Positions 25,454-33,719 of a stretch of DNA of 64,000 bases are shown one piece after another; position 1 is the first letter of the stretch; each line of letters starts with the position of its first letter. Both the position numbers and the translations under genes were made by a program. The notes beneath the pieces were generated by a model. That model saw only the letters and a program-made list of their open reading frames with translations, did no database searches and was not told where the DNA came from. Source of the DNA: Oscillospiraceae bacterium (GTDB lineage: Bacteria; Bacillota; Clostridia; Saccharofermentanales; Saccharofermentanaceae); the NCBI GenBank assembly GCA_902780785.1, contig CACZGS010000005.1, positions 124,001 to 188,000 on the forward strand, read 5' to 3'.

Positions 25454-25999
25454 GTGGCTAATCTCGAAGAAGCTCTTAATACCGAGCGTGTTGTTTACAG
25501 TGAAGAAACCATTCAGGCCAGGATCAAGGAATTAGGAAGACAGATCACCGAAGACTATAAGGATAAGGAACTTATCGTTATCGGTGTTATCAAGGGCTCC
25601 CTTTATTTCCTGTCAGACCTCACAAGAGCCATCGATCTTCCTATCAAGGTCGATATGGTAGGGTTCTCGAGCATCCCCGATACTACGTCCAAGACGGGCA
25701 TCGTGCGTATTACCAAGGATATCGATCTGGATATCACCGATAAGCACGTCCTCGTTGTGGAGGATGTTATCAGGACCGGCCTTACCACCGCTTATATCAT
25801 CCAGAATCTCGAAATGAAGAAGCCTAAGGAAATCACCCTTTGCTCAATGCTGCTTAACCCTGACAGACTTCTAATGACGATCCCCGTTAAATATTACGGC
25901 TTTGAGATCAACGACCAGTGGCTCGCTGGATATGGTCTCGACAGGAATGAGATCGGCAGGAACCTTCCCTACATCGCTCAGATACCTAAGCAGAAATAA
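25454..25999 (+). CDS. hpt: Hypoxanthine phosphoribosyltransferase homologue
   Basis: The product has 181 residues, normal length. The start is GTG with a perfect AAGGAGG 7 bases upstream. Family features are VIGVIKGSLYFLSDLTRAI (about 41-59), the flexible-loop region FSSIPDTTSKTGIVRI, the PRPP-binding loop HVLVVEDVIRTGLTTAY (about 100-116) and the C-terminal purine-binding VKYYGFEINDQWLAGYGLD. The usual PRPP loop is EDIIDTG, where the second Asp is the catalytic base. Here that Asp is Arg (EDVIRTG). The enzyme may be altered or regulatory. If active, it makes IMP or GMP from hypoxanthine or guanine and PRPP in the cytoplasm. Confidence 0.88.
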   Translation: MANLEEALNTERVVYSEETIQARIKELGRQITEDYKDKELIVIGVIKGSLYFLSDLTRAIDLPIKVDMVGFSSIPDTTSKTGIVRITKDIDLDITDKHVLVVEDVIRTGLTTAYIIQNLEMKKPKEITLCSMLLNPDRLLMTIPVKYYGFEINDQWLAGYGLDRNEIGRNLPYIAQIPKQK

Positions 26000-26030
26000 A
26001 GCTTAAACATAAAAATATACGCAAAAGAAA

Positions 26031-26066
26031 GATCCCGCTGACCTAAGTCATCGGGATCTCCTTTTT
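26031..26066. terminator. Bidirectional intrinsic terminator between hpt and the ncRNA
   Basis: GATCCCG (26031-26037) pairs with CGGGATC (26052-26058), with an inner TGAC/GTCA stem. The plus-strand tail is TCCTTTTTG and the minus-strand tail TTTCTTTTG. It ends hpt on one strand and the candidate ncRNA on the other. Confidence 0.88.
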
Positions 26067-26658
26067 GCTCCAACGAACCAAATTAGATTACTTACAAAGA
26101 TCACGCATTCACGCTCATCTTCTTACGCTCTTCCGTCCTACCAAAAGGCCCTTTCCTAACCACTACCCGAGCTTTATGTGATATCGTCACAACTAATCGA
26201 TTTGCTGCAACTCTCAATCACACCGTGCATCTCATGTCTCCATTCACCGAACATTACGCTATTCGATTGTGGTCTGCTCCCTCCACCTCGCGGCTTCGCT
26301 TGCAGTTCGACAGCCTGACCGGCTACTCGGTTTGCACGAACCGGTGTAACATCCGCTGCGGCTACGGTTCTTTCCTGTCGATGGTGACATCTCACCTACT
26401 CGCGGTCCCGAATACCGAATCAACTAATTGTTACAACCTGTGGCTTGTATGTCTGCGACACCTTCAACCACTCGCTCGTCACTCCCTCAGTTCTTCTCTC
26501 GGACTTTGTATCAACCTTCGATTGTTGTCTCCGGCTTCGTTTCTTCGGCTTCGCCATAAGTTCTTTCCAACTCTGGTTCTTCCCTGCGCCTGCTCGACAA
26601 TTACTTCGGGCGGCCTCCCTCGGATCTGGAAGTTCTCGCTTCCGTATTCCTTGGAGCT
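26067..26658 (-). ncRNA. Large structured noncoding RNA candidate (~590 nt)
   Basis: No plausible coding frame fills this stretch. The minus strand is purine-rich and has its own signals: a TTGCGA-17-TATTAT promoter ending at 26665, so transcription would start at 26657-26658, and the terminator at 26031-26058. The predicted 5' end (GCTCCAAGGAA, 26657-26647) pairs with the 3' end (TTCGTTGGAGC, 26077-26067) in a 10-bp helix with one mismatch. Local hairpins include 26628-26643 (GGAAG/CTTCC), 26383-26396 (GGTGA-GATG-TCACC), 26328-26343 (CGGTT/AACCG), 26403-26417 (CGGT/ACCG), 26177-26191 (TGTGA/TCACA) and 26450-26460. The size and closed-end plan recall large RNAs such as ROOL, GOLLD or OLE, but I recognise no class-specific sequence. 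It could be a known class or a new one. Confidence 0.72.
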
Positions 26659-26664
26659 AGCCTA

Positions 26665-26693
26665 ATAATACTTGGTGGCTATTGAGTTCGCAA
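26665..26693 (-). promoter_or_regulatory. Sigma-A promoter of the ncRNA candidate
   Basis: TTGCGA (-35, 26688-26693) and TATTAT (-10, 26665-26670) are 17 bases apart on the minus strand. The start point expected 7 bases further on falls at the first base of the terminal helix. Confidence 0.7.
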
Positions 26694-26704
26694 TATTGCA
26701 GAAG

Positions 26705-26753
26705 ATACCAAATGAAAATCATTTGGTTGTGCAAGTTGCACAATACTTGGTAT
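26705..26753. repeat. Compact palindromic element upstream of the ncRNA promoter
   Basis: ACCAAATGA/TCATTTGGT (26707-26727) is a perfect 9-bp stem with a 3-base loop. TTGTGCAA-G-TTGCACAA (26727-26743) is a perfect 8-bp palindrome. ATACCAA (26705-26711) and TTGGTAT (26747-26753) enclose both. The three arms share CCAA/TTGG, so alternative folds compete. It may be an operator, or a weak terminator for the gene ending at 26823. Confidence 0.6.
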
Positions 26754-26822
26754 ATCAAAGTGTTGCCGTTTTATGAAGAATGGCTTAAAAGCATTGATTT
26801 ATATGATATTTGGATTACAAAC

Positions 26823-27320
26823 TCAGAAAAGATCTGAAATTGAATTTATGCCTGCTTTAGCAAGCAAACTGATGACCAGCATGATGATTCCGGCCATAAG
26901 GACTCCAAGAACAACTGCCTTGGTCGTCTTCTTCGCATCGAAGTCGAGCATGGAAGCTGCAAGTGTTCCTGTCCAGGCACCTGTGCCGGGGAGCGGGATT
27001 CCTACGAAAAGCATAAGTGCAATAAAAGCACCGTTCTTCTTTGACTTGGCTGTAAGCTTCTGTCCGGCCTTCTCGCCCTTCTGGAGGAACCACTTAAAGA
27101 TTCCGCTTCCGTGCTTGAGCTTGGAACCCCAGATGAGGACTTTTCGAGCAAAAAGATAAATGAAAGGAACGGGGATCATGTTGCCGACGACACAAACCGC
27201 AAGAGTTATATATTCATTCAATCCGAAATATGTGACACCGATCGGAACAGCTCCACGGAGCTCAATGATCGGAACCATAGAAATAAAAAAGACCAGAATG
27301 TATTTAACTATTGTCGGCAT
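26823..27320 (-). CDS. Putative small multidrug-export protein (COG2426-like)
   Basis: The product has 165 residues. The ATG at 27320 follows GGAGGGACATTT. The chain has 4-5 membrane segments. The N-terminus (FFISMVPIIELRGAVPIGVTYFGL) and the later FIALMLFVGIPLPGTGAWTGTLAASMLDF carry the two ELRGAxP- and PLPGTGxWTG-type re-entrant motifs of the Sm_multidrug_ex family, which is distantly DedA-like. The export role in the family name is weakly supported. It is probably expressed alone. Confidence 0.85.
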   Translation of the reverse strand: MPTIVKYILVFFISMVPIIELRGAVPIGVTYFGLNEYITLAVCVVGNMIPVPFIYLFARKVLIWGSKLKHGSGIFKWFLQKGEKAGQKLTAKSKKNGAFIALMLFVGIPLPGTGAWTGTLAASMLDFDAKKTTKAVVLGVLMAGIIMLVISLLAKAGINSISDLF

Positions 27321-27383
27321 AAATGTCCCTCCACACCGCAATAATTTAACACATAACGGTACAAAAAACCAAGCAAATTGAAA

Positions 27384-27755
27384 TCAGATGACTTTGCCGC
27401 TGTTAAGATGAGCCCTTATCTCATCTCTCATGTGATACATTTTCTGCACGCTGTTCTCGAGAAAATAGTAGTGCATTACGTATCCGATAGTAAGGCCGAA
27501 GAATATCAGTACAAGGAGTATTCCGGCGATAAGGAACTCTGAAGGAAGAACGAACAGACAGAAGATCTCAAAAAGGAGCCAGGATGCAAAAGCAAGCGTT
27601 ACCATGAGGTGGATAAGCCTCTCATGCTGGAAATAGGAGATCTTGGTCTCAAACTCGGAGAGCATTTCAGAGGTCTTTTCTGCAGGAGCATTCTTCATCT
27701 CTTCATCAATATATTTCTGTACGGCGTTCATCGTCTCTAAAACATATTTCTTCAT
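27384..27755 (-). CDS. Hypothetical membrane protein with two TM helices
   Basis: The product has 123 residues. It has a charged N-terminal helix of about 45 residues (coiled-coil-like: EKTSEMLSEFETKISYFQHERL), two membrane helices (about residues 48-70 and 74-97) and a short C-terminal helix (VQKMYHMRDEIRAHL). The ATG overlaps the stop of the upstream radical SAM gene by 4 bases, so it is translationally coupled to it. The function is unknown. Confidence 0.72.
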   Translation of the reverse strand: MKKYVLETMNAVQKYIDEEMKNAPAEKTSEMLSEFETKISYFQHERLIHLMVTLAFASWLLFEIFCLFVLPSEFLIAGILLVLIFFGLTIGYVMHYYFLENSVQKMYHMRDEIRAHLNSGKVI

Positions 27756-28621
27756 AAACCGAACCTCCTGTTGATGTAGTTTACGACCAGCCTCTTATTC
27801 TTCGTCCATTCCGGAGCGATCAGGATCTTCTTAGGGCCGTCTCCCGTAAACCTGTGGACGACAGCATTTTCAGGCAGCAGCCCTAATGCTTCTTCCACAA
27901 TATCAAAATACTCCTCCATTCCGAGTATCTCAACTTTATTGTCACGGTAAAGCTTTTCTAAAGGCGTATTCTCGAGCACATAAAGGCATGTGAACTTGTA
28001 ACCGTCACTGCCCGAATCCACAGCCAGTTTTACGGTGTCCATCATCATCCCGCGCGTCTCTCCGGGAAGACCGAAGATGATATGCGTAATGACATTCGCG
28101 CCGATCTCTTTAAGCGCTTTTACTGCTTCAACGTATTCGCTCGTCTTATAACAGCGGTTAATGAATTCCGCTGTCTCATCGCTTGCAGTCTGGAGTCCGA
28201 GTTCTACAAAAAGAGGCATCTTCTTCGCCTGACAGCTTAGCACTTCCAAAATCTCAGGACCCAGACAGTCGGGTCTCGTCGCTATGGATAATGCCTCTAT
28301 GCCTTCAACGGAAGATGCTTCAGAAAGGGCCTTTTCGAGATAACCGGGAAGGCAATAAGTATTTGTGAAGCTCTGAAAATATGCGATGTATCCGGCGTTA
28401 TCTCCTGCCTTAGCCCTGACCTGTGAGACCGCCTTTTGTATCTGCTCCAGGACCGAGCTTCCGGATGCAGAGAACTCACCGGAACCTCCTTCGGAACAGA
28501 AGATGCATCCGCCCGTGCCCTTGTTCCCGTCTCTGTTGGGACAGGTTACATCAAGCGATATCGAAGCTTTGTACATCTTGTGACCGAATACCTCGCGGAA
28601 ATACCGGTTCGCGGTGATCAT
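27752..28621 (-). CDS. Radical SAM protein, TIGR01212/YhcC-like
   Basis: The product has 289 residues. The ATG lies within the end of dinB (overlap of one base), with GGAGG 10 bases upstream. The iron-sulfur cluster motif is DVTCPNRDGNKGTGGCIFC (Cys at about residues 27, 39 and 42), the spaced CX(n)CxxC form typical of YhcC-type proteins. The conserved ATRPDCLG (about 116) and HIIFGLPGET (about 182) follow. The family is Elp3-like and its substrate is unknown. It forms an operon with dinB and a small membrane protein. Confidence 0.9.
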   Translation of the reverse strand: MITANRYFREVFGHKMYKASISLDVTCPNRDGNKGTGGCIFCSEGGSGEFSASGSSVLEQIQKAVSQVRAKAGDNAGYIAYFQSFTNTYCLPGYLEKALSEASSVEGIEALSIATRPDCLGPEILEVLSCQAKKMPLFVELGLQTASDETAEFINRCYKTSEYVEAVKALKEIGANVITHIIFGLPGETRGMMMDTVKLAVDSGSDGYKFTCLYVLENTPLEKLYRDNKVEILGMEEYFDIVEEALGLLPENAVVHRFTGDGPKKILIAPEWTKNKRLVVNYINRRFGL

Positions 28622-29865
28622 CAGAAATCTGCCTCCGGATGGAAAGGATCATTTACTATCTTATCAGCTTTATTCTCTTTTGACGCGGATTCGGCTTCAG
28701 CGGCGCTCTTGATAACGCTGGTCCCGTAACGCCTGTTGAGGTCGTCGATCGCCTTATTGAGCCGGTCGTCACGCTCACTTCTTTGGGCTTCGGTAAAAAG
28801 AGAGAGCTGTTCCCCGCTGTCAGATCTGACGAGCTTGGTGCATCTGACGCCTATGCTCCTGACACCTTTATTCCAGTCGTATGAACCCTTGAAAAGGTCA
28901 TTTGCGGCCTTGTAGATATCCTTCGCATCGTCTGTTGCCCTGTAGAGGATCCCCTGCTTCTCATAAATGCCCAGGTCCCTGTCCCTGACTGTTATCTGAA
29001 CGACAGTGCCCTTAAGTCCGTGCTTCCGAAGCCTCCCTGCAACACTCTCGGAGAGCATGTGAAGAGTCCTCTCTATCTCCCTGTCAGATGTCATGTCCTC
29101 TGCCGTCGTGGTGGAATTGCCGACGGATTTTGGAATGCGTTTATAGCCTGACTCCGCTACGGGAGCATTATCCATGCCGTTCGCATATTCCCACAACACC
29201 ACGCCCGCTTTCCCTAAGTACCGGCTTATGAATTCGCCGTCTGCTGCAGCCAGATCACCGATCGTCTTTACGTTGATCTTTGAGAGCTTATCAGCAGTGT
29301 GCTTTCCGACAAAAAGGAGATCAGATACCGGGAGCGGCCAGATCTTCTCCTTCCAGTTTGTATCAGAGAAAACCGTCGTCGCATCGGGCTTTTTGTAGTC
29401 ACTTCCGAGCTTCGCGAAAACCTTATTGAAGCTGATGCCGACGGAACAGGTGAGCTTGAATTCTTCCTTTACCCTGTTCCTGATCTCAAGTGCGATCTCT
29501 TCTGCCTCTTCGTAATCTGAGACGATGCCGGTCATGTCGAGCCAGCATTCATCAAGGCCGAAGGGCTCGACCCTGTCCGTATATTCCGAATACATCTCGC
29601 GGAGCTTCTTGGAATAAAATTCGTATTTCTCGTGATGAGCATCAACGAGCACAAGATCAGGACATTTTGCCTGTGCCTGCCATATCGCTTCGGCGGTCTT
29701 GATACCGTATTTCTTGGCAGGTTCATTCTTGGCAAGGATTATGCCGTGCCTGACCTTCGCATCACCGGCGACTGCCATCGGAACATCCTTAAGTTCCGGT
29801 CTGGAGATCATCTCAACAGACGCAAAATAGCAGTTCTGATCAATGTGGAAAATGATGCGTTTCAT
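28621..29865 (-). CDS. dinB: DNA polymerase IV, Y family
   Basis: The product has 414 residues. The catalytic palm has IIFHIDQNCYFASVEM near the N-terminus (metal-binding Asp, steric-gate aromatic) and PFGLDECWLDMTG (about 100-112) with the Asp-Glu metal pair. The helix-hairpin-helix thumb reads VGKHTADKLSKINVKTIGDLAAAD (about 182-205). The C-terminal tail contains QLSLF (about 369-373), a standard beta-clamp-binding pentapeptide. It does translesion synthesis in the SOS or stress response. No clear ribosome binding site precedes the ATG, and a TATAGT box lies only about 16-21 bases upstream, so a very short leader is possible. Confidence 0.95.
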   Translation of the reverse strand: MKRIIFHIDQNCYFASVEMISRPELKDVPMAVAGDAKVRHGIILAKNEPAKKYGIKTAEAIWQAQAKCPDLVLVDAHHEKYEFYSKKLREMYSEYTDRVEPFGLDECWLDMTGIVSDYEEAEEIALEIRNRVKEEFKLTCSVGISFNKVFAKLGSDYKKPDATTVFSDTNWKEKIWPLPVSDLLFVGKHTADKLSKINVKTIGDLAAADGEFISRYLGKAGVVLWEYANGMDNAPVAESGYKRIPKSVGNSTTTAEDMTSDREIERTLHMLSESVAGRLRKHGLKGTVVQITVRDRDLGIYEKQGILYRATDDAKDIYKAANDLFKGSYDWNKGVRSIGVRCTKLVRSDSGEQLSLFTEAQRSERDDRLNKAIDDLNRRYGTSVIKSAAEAESASKENKADKIVNDPFHPEADF

Positions 29866-30106
29866 GGCGTTTATGATACTATAAAACGAACATATTTTCT
29901 ATATTTCTGCGCACTTGCACTTAAAATTGTCAAATATTATCTGTAACTTATTGCAATTGACTATATAAAATCACTTTGACGTGTTGTATACTATACGAGT
30001 GAAAAATCAAAAAATCACAATTATGTAAAAGGGCAAACGGGTGTCTCGCCCATTACTGAAAATTGTGATCAGAATTACAAATAGCAATAACTGGGGAGGT
30101 ATTTTA

Positions 30107-30817
30107 ATGGCAAAGCAAAAAGTATTCCTTGTAGATGACGACAGCGACATCTTAGTCCTTAACCGTGATTTCCTCGAGAGCGAAGGATATGACGTAGTAA
30201 CAGCAACTTCCTGTGCCGAGGCACTTGAGAAGATCAAGCTTCATAGTTTCTCATGCATCGTTCTCGATGTTATGCTTCCTGACGGCAGCGCATTCGATCT
30301 TGCACCCAAGATCAAAGAGTACACAGACTGCCCGATCATCTTCCTTACAGCTAAGGATCAGCAGGAAGACGTTATCAACGGATTCAAGGTTGGTGCTGAC
30401 GACTACATCACAAAGCCTTATTCCCTTCCTGAGTTAAGCCTCAGAATCAACGTTCACATCAAGCGTAACATGAAGAGCGAGGGATTCCTCGTAGAGTATC
30501 CGCCGCTCCGCATCAACATCAAGACACGTGAGGTTACTCTCAAGGAGAAGCCTTTACATCTTACAAACCGTGAGTTCGACATTCTCTGCCTCCTGGCTGA
30601 GACACCTAACGTTATCGTTCCTTTCACAAGGATCTATTCACACGTTTGGGGCGACGATTCTCCGTGCGATAACCACCTCGTAATGGTTAACATCTCTTAC
30701 CTCAGAAAGAAGATGGAGAAGATCGCACCTGAGATCACATTCGTTAAGACTGAGTGGGGTATCGGTTATTCCTTCGCTTACCCGCCGGTAAAGAACAGCA
30801 TGAACACCCAGTTCTGA
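30107..30817 (+). CDS. Response regulator, OmpR family
   Basis: The product has 236 residues. The ATG at 30107 follows GGGGAGGTATTTTA. The receiver has acidic residues in FLVDDDSD, the phospho-acceptor Asp in CIVLDVMLPDG and Lys in DYITKPYSLPE. The winged helix has LTNREFDILCLLAE and DNHLVMVNISYLRKKMEK. It is followed 77 bases later by a 7TM sensor kinase, its likely partner. An AT-rich region of about 200 bases separates it from dinB, which is divergent. Confidence 0.94.
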   Translation: MAKQKVFLVDDDSDILVLNRDFLESEGYDVVTATSCAEALEKIKLHSFSCIVLDVMLPDGSAFDLAPKIKEYTDCPIIFLTAKDQQEDVINGFKVGADDYITKPYSLPELSLRINVHIKRNMKSEGFLVEYPPLRINIKTREVTLKEKPLHLTNREFDILCLLAETPNVIVPFTRIYSHVWGDDSPCDNHLVMVNISYLRKKMEKIAPEITFVKTEWGIGYSFAYPPVKNSMNTQF

Positions 30818-30894
30818 TCTTATTAAATAGTATTCATTGAATGCGGGGCTTATAACAGTCCCGCTTCATCATTTTCAGGAAACGAAGAACATTA

Positions 30895-33156
30895 ATGGCA
30901 CAGTATAGGCACAGCAGATTGGGAAGTCTAAAATTTCCGGGTTCTGACACACGCAACAGGACCTTCGGCGGTACTATGCTGGCCTTTATTTTCGTGCTGC
31001 TCCTCGTATTGGTAATCGCAGGCGTAATAAGCATCGGAATCACATTCACGACCGATACGACACCCGTATATAACGAGGACAAAGGAACTCTCATCTTAAG
31101 TGATACGCTCGCCCTGGACGGTCCTTACAGCAGCCACGTAACAGGCGGATGGACATTCGTTCCGAACGTAACACCCGAGACCGCAAGATCAAGTCTCGCT
31201 CACGCGATGAATACCAGTCATGAGAGCTCCACTTATTTTTGGCCTTCTGCGGTTCTGACAAATCACAGACCCTATGCGGAGACCGTCGGTATCCGTGACT
31301 CCTGGAAAGGCTGGTTCGACTATAACAACACCGCACAGTGGTTCAACACCGATAGAGCGCCTGATTACCAGCGTTTCATGGTTGACGGCAGGGAGTGCGT
31401 AAGCGCGGCTTACGTCGGTCATTTCGAATGCAGTGAAGACATCGACTCTTTATCACTTACATTCCACAAATTTAACGGTACTGCATGGATCTTCTGCAAC
31501 GGTGAATTCGTGCAGAAGATCGGTGACAGGACTCCCGTATTCAATCTCAAGGCGTTTGCTGATTACAGCACGCTCATACCTGAGGACGGAAAGCTCGATC
31601 TCGTTATCGTAATCGCATGCACCCCGCAGGTCACAAATCCGGGACTTCTCTCGGAACCCATCATTGAGACGAGAGTCGCATGTGATGTCCGTACCGCTCT
31701 TACAGCCGGCCACTTTGCCATCGTTACGATGCTTTTCATAATCGCTCTTGGCGTCGGTTCCAACATCATCCTCGGAGCAATCAAGAACAAGAAGCTCTTC
31801 TTCGCATTCTTTGTAAGCTTTGTTGCGATCCTGTTCTACTACCTTGATGACTGCCGCTTCATATCTGTCGACAGCCATATCAGAGCCGACATAAGATTCG
31901 TTCTGCTGATAGTCGCGGCTTCAGCTGCCTTCATCGAGAACACACAGTTCTTCGCAGGTTCAAAACCCCAAAAGAAATACAGGATGCTCAGGTACGCACA
32001 TCACATCGTCGTTTCTGTCGGCCTTACCCTTCTTATCGCATACTTCATCTTCGATCTCGTCTTCGGCAGGCTCTCTCCGGAGTTCGTGGCATTGCTGTTC
32101 TGCGTGCTGACTGTCCTCCTGTCGATCTTCATCAACCTTCTCTTCTATAACAGGGAAAACCAAAGGATACTTCTCTGGGCGCTTTTGTTCAGCCTTATGT
32201 TCTTTATCCTTTATCTCTCTATCCTGTTAGACAGCATGATCGTCTTCACGATCCCTACATACAGTATGATCTTCGTGGTCTTCACTATCATTGCGGAGAT
32301 CTCACTTGTATCTTCCTACATTACCCAGCAGCGTGAGATCCAGAGGAGCGCCGCTGTATTGAAGCGTCAGGTAAGAGAAAAGACCGTATTCATCTCCGAG
32401 ATCAACCGTGACCTGGTACTCACGAACAAGCGTCTCATGGAAGGTGAGGCTGCACGTAAGAACGTCTTGAGCAACGTATCCCACGACTTAAGAACCCCTA
32501 TCACTGCAATCAGAGGTTACGCCGAGCTCATGATCTCCGCACAGGACAACTTAAGCCTCGAGCAGCGCAATTCATATTTAAGCAACATCGTAAGAAGATC
32601 CGAGCAGATGGAGAGGATCGTAGCAGACATCATGGAGCTCACCAGAATGGAATCCTCCGACTCGGATTTCCACTTCACTTCCGTATCCATCTCAGAGATG
32701 CTCGACGAGCTCGTCGTCATGTATTCGATGGATCTTGAAGATACCGAGAAGCATCTGTCGTTGGATCTCCCTCCGATGGACTCCCTTATCGTAAAGGCAG
32801 ACCCCGCGAAGTTATCACGTGTTTTCGAGAACCTTATCTCCAACGCCATCAACTACACCGAGCCTAAGGCAGAAATCGTTGTCAGAGCATGGAGAACGGG
32901 AGATCTCTCACATATCTCCACACAGAAGGTCCATATCTCCGTCGAAGATAACGGTATCGGTATTCCTGAGCAGGACATTCCAAGGATCTTCGACCGTTTC
33001 TACAGAGCCCATAACTCCGGCATCAACATCAAGGGCACCGGCTTAGGCCTTGCCATCGTTAAGCTCATCTGCGACAAGCATGATGCAGAGATAAAGGTTA
33101 CGAGCAAGCTCGGCGAAGGAACCACTTTCGAGATAATCATCGGCGCATCATATTGA
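30895..33156 (+). CDS. Sensor histidine kinase with 7TM receptor-like module
   Basis: The product has 753 residues. A membrane helix (about 28-52) is followed by an extracytoplasmic domain of about 210 residues. That domain includes a jelly-roll-like DISMED-type region (FECSEDIDSLSLTFHKFNGTAWIFCNGEF). Seven membrane helices (about 275-475) follow, as in 7TMR-DISM receptors. A coiled-coil linker (QQREIQRSAAVLKRQVREKT) leads to HisKA with His in VLSNVSHDLRTPITAIRGY. The ATPase domain has NLISNAINYT, VEDNGIGIP and GTGLGLAIVK. The external jelly roll suggests a carbohydrate or other small ligand. Partner of the preceding response regulator. Confidence 0.93.
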   Translation: MAQYRHSRLGSLKFPGSDTRNRTFGGTMLAFIFVLLLVLVIAGVISIGITFTTDTTPVYNEDKGTLILSDTLALDGPYSSHVTGGWTFVPNVTPETARSSLAHAMNTSHESSTYFWPSAVLTNHRPYAETVGIRDSWKGWFDYNNTAQWFNTDRAPDYQRFMVDGRECVSAAYVGHFECSEDIDSLSLTFHKFNGTAWIFCNGEFVQKIGDRTPVFNLKAFADYSTLIPEDGKLDLVIVIACTPQVTNPGLLSEPIIETRVACDVRTALTAGHFAIVTMLFIIALGVGSNIILGAIKNKKLFFAFFVSFVAILFYYLDDCRFISVDSHIRADIRFVLLIVAASAAFIENTQFFAGSKPQKKYRMLRYAHHIVVSVGLTLLIAYFIFDLVFGRLSPEFVALLFCVLTVLLSIFINLLFYNRENQRILLWALLFSLMFFILYLSILLDSMIVFTIPTYSMIFVVFTIIAEISLVSSYITQQREIQRSAAVLKRQVREKTVFISEINRDLVLTNKRLMEGEAARKNVLSNVSHDLRTPITAIRGYAELMISAQDNLSLEQRNSYLSNIVRRSEQMERIVADIMELTRMESSDSDFHFTSVSISEMLDELVVMYSMDLEDTEKHLSLDLPPMDSLIVKADPAKLSRVFENLISNAINYTEPKAEIVVRAWRTGDLSHISTQKVHISVEDNGIGIPEQDIPRIFDRFYRAHNSGINIKGTGLGLAIVKLICDKHDAEIKVTSKLGEGTTFEIIIGASY

Positions 33157-33179
33157 TACGCAAACATAATAACAAACAA

Positions 33180-33210
33180 AAAGAGAGTGCCTCATTGAGA
33201 CACTCTCTTT
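33180..33210. terminator. Bidirectional terminator
   Basis: AAAGAGAGTG (33180-33189) pairs with CACTCTCTTT (33201-33210), between the converging kinase and DUF1858 genes. Confidence 0.88.
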
Positions 33211-33236
33211 ATTATCTTAGCGTTATCTTACAACGA

Positions 33237-33440
33237 TCAGCCCTTGGACTGGAAGTAGTTGTTGATCTCTTCTACAAGAGCATCGCAGTCCATGCCGTGA
33301 ACCATGCAAGCCTCTTCGATGGTCTCGCCTGAAGCAAGTGCACAACCGAGGCAGTGAAGGCCTGAAGCCATAAGGATAGGCGCAATGCCTTCGTCCTGCA
33401 TTACTACATCTCCGATGATCGTATCTTTAGTAACTATCAT
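33237..33440 (-). CDS. DUF1858 redox-disulfide domain protein
   Basis: The product has 67 residues. The ATG at 33440 follows GGAGGATATATAT; a longer frame would add 23 unlike residues. The family pattern is clear: IVTKDTIIGDVVMQD, then GLHCLGCALASGETIEEACMVHGMD with the paired cysteines CLGC. This is the hybrid-cluster-protein-associated disulfide domain (TIGR03980-like) found in anaerobes. It is thought to act in thiol redox chemistry. No hybrid cluster protein gene is adjacent. Confidence 0.9.
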   Translation of the reverse strand: MIVTKDTIIGDVVMQDEGIAPILMASGLHCLGCALASGETIEEACMVHGMDCDALVEEINNYFQSKG

Positions 33441-33638
33441 ATATATATCCTCCGATTGGTTTTTTGCACCACAATAATACACTATCAGTCCGAATAAATC
33501 TTGTATCAAAGCGACATTAATTAATTATTGCCATTCTCTTCTTTTGGGTATTTCTTTTATGCCGCGAAAAGCATTACGCCAATTCCTTCGATAATCAAAA
33601 TTATTCAAACATTTTTGCGAATTTTTGCTCTAAAACTA

Positions 33639-33667
33639 TTGACTATTTTTTTACTTAAATCAATAAT
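33639..33667 (+). promoter_or_regulatory. Promoter of the HU gene
   Basis: TTGACT (33639-33644) and AATAAT (33662-33667) are 17 bases apart, about 53 bases before the ATG. Confidence 0.6.
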
Positions 33668-33719
33668 GAAATTACTATAAAATTAAGCCTTTTCAGCGGC
33701 TAATACAGGAGGAAACCAC

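Noticed and set aside
26225..26665. Open frame of 146 codons on the plus strand (and a 73-codon frame at 26174-26395 on the minus strand)
   Set aside because: Both overlap the ncRNA candidate, lack a ribosome binding site, and encode compositionally odd peptides with no recognisable motif. The plus-strand frame is in the pyrimidine-rich antisense direction of a structured RNA.
26031..26823. Possible IS or group II intron remnant
   Set aside because: I saw no transposase or reverse-transcriptase fragment, no domain V-like hairpin and no flanking target duplication. The promoter, terminal helix and terminator fit a free RNA better.
29941..30106. Sigma-A promoter before the response regulator at 30107
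   Set aside because: TTGACT and TTGACG occur near TATACT, but none at 16-18 bases spacing, so I left it out.
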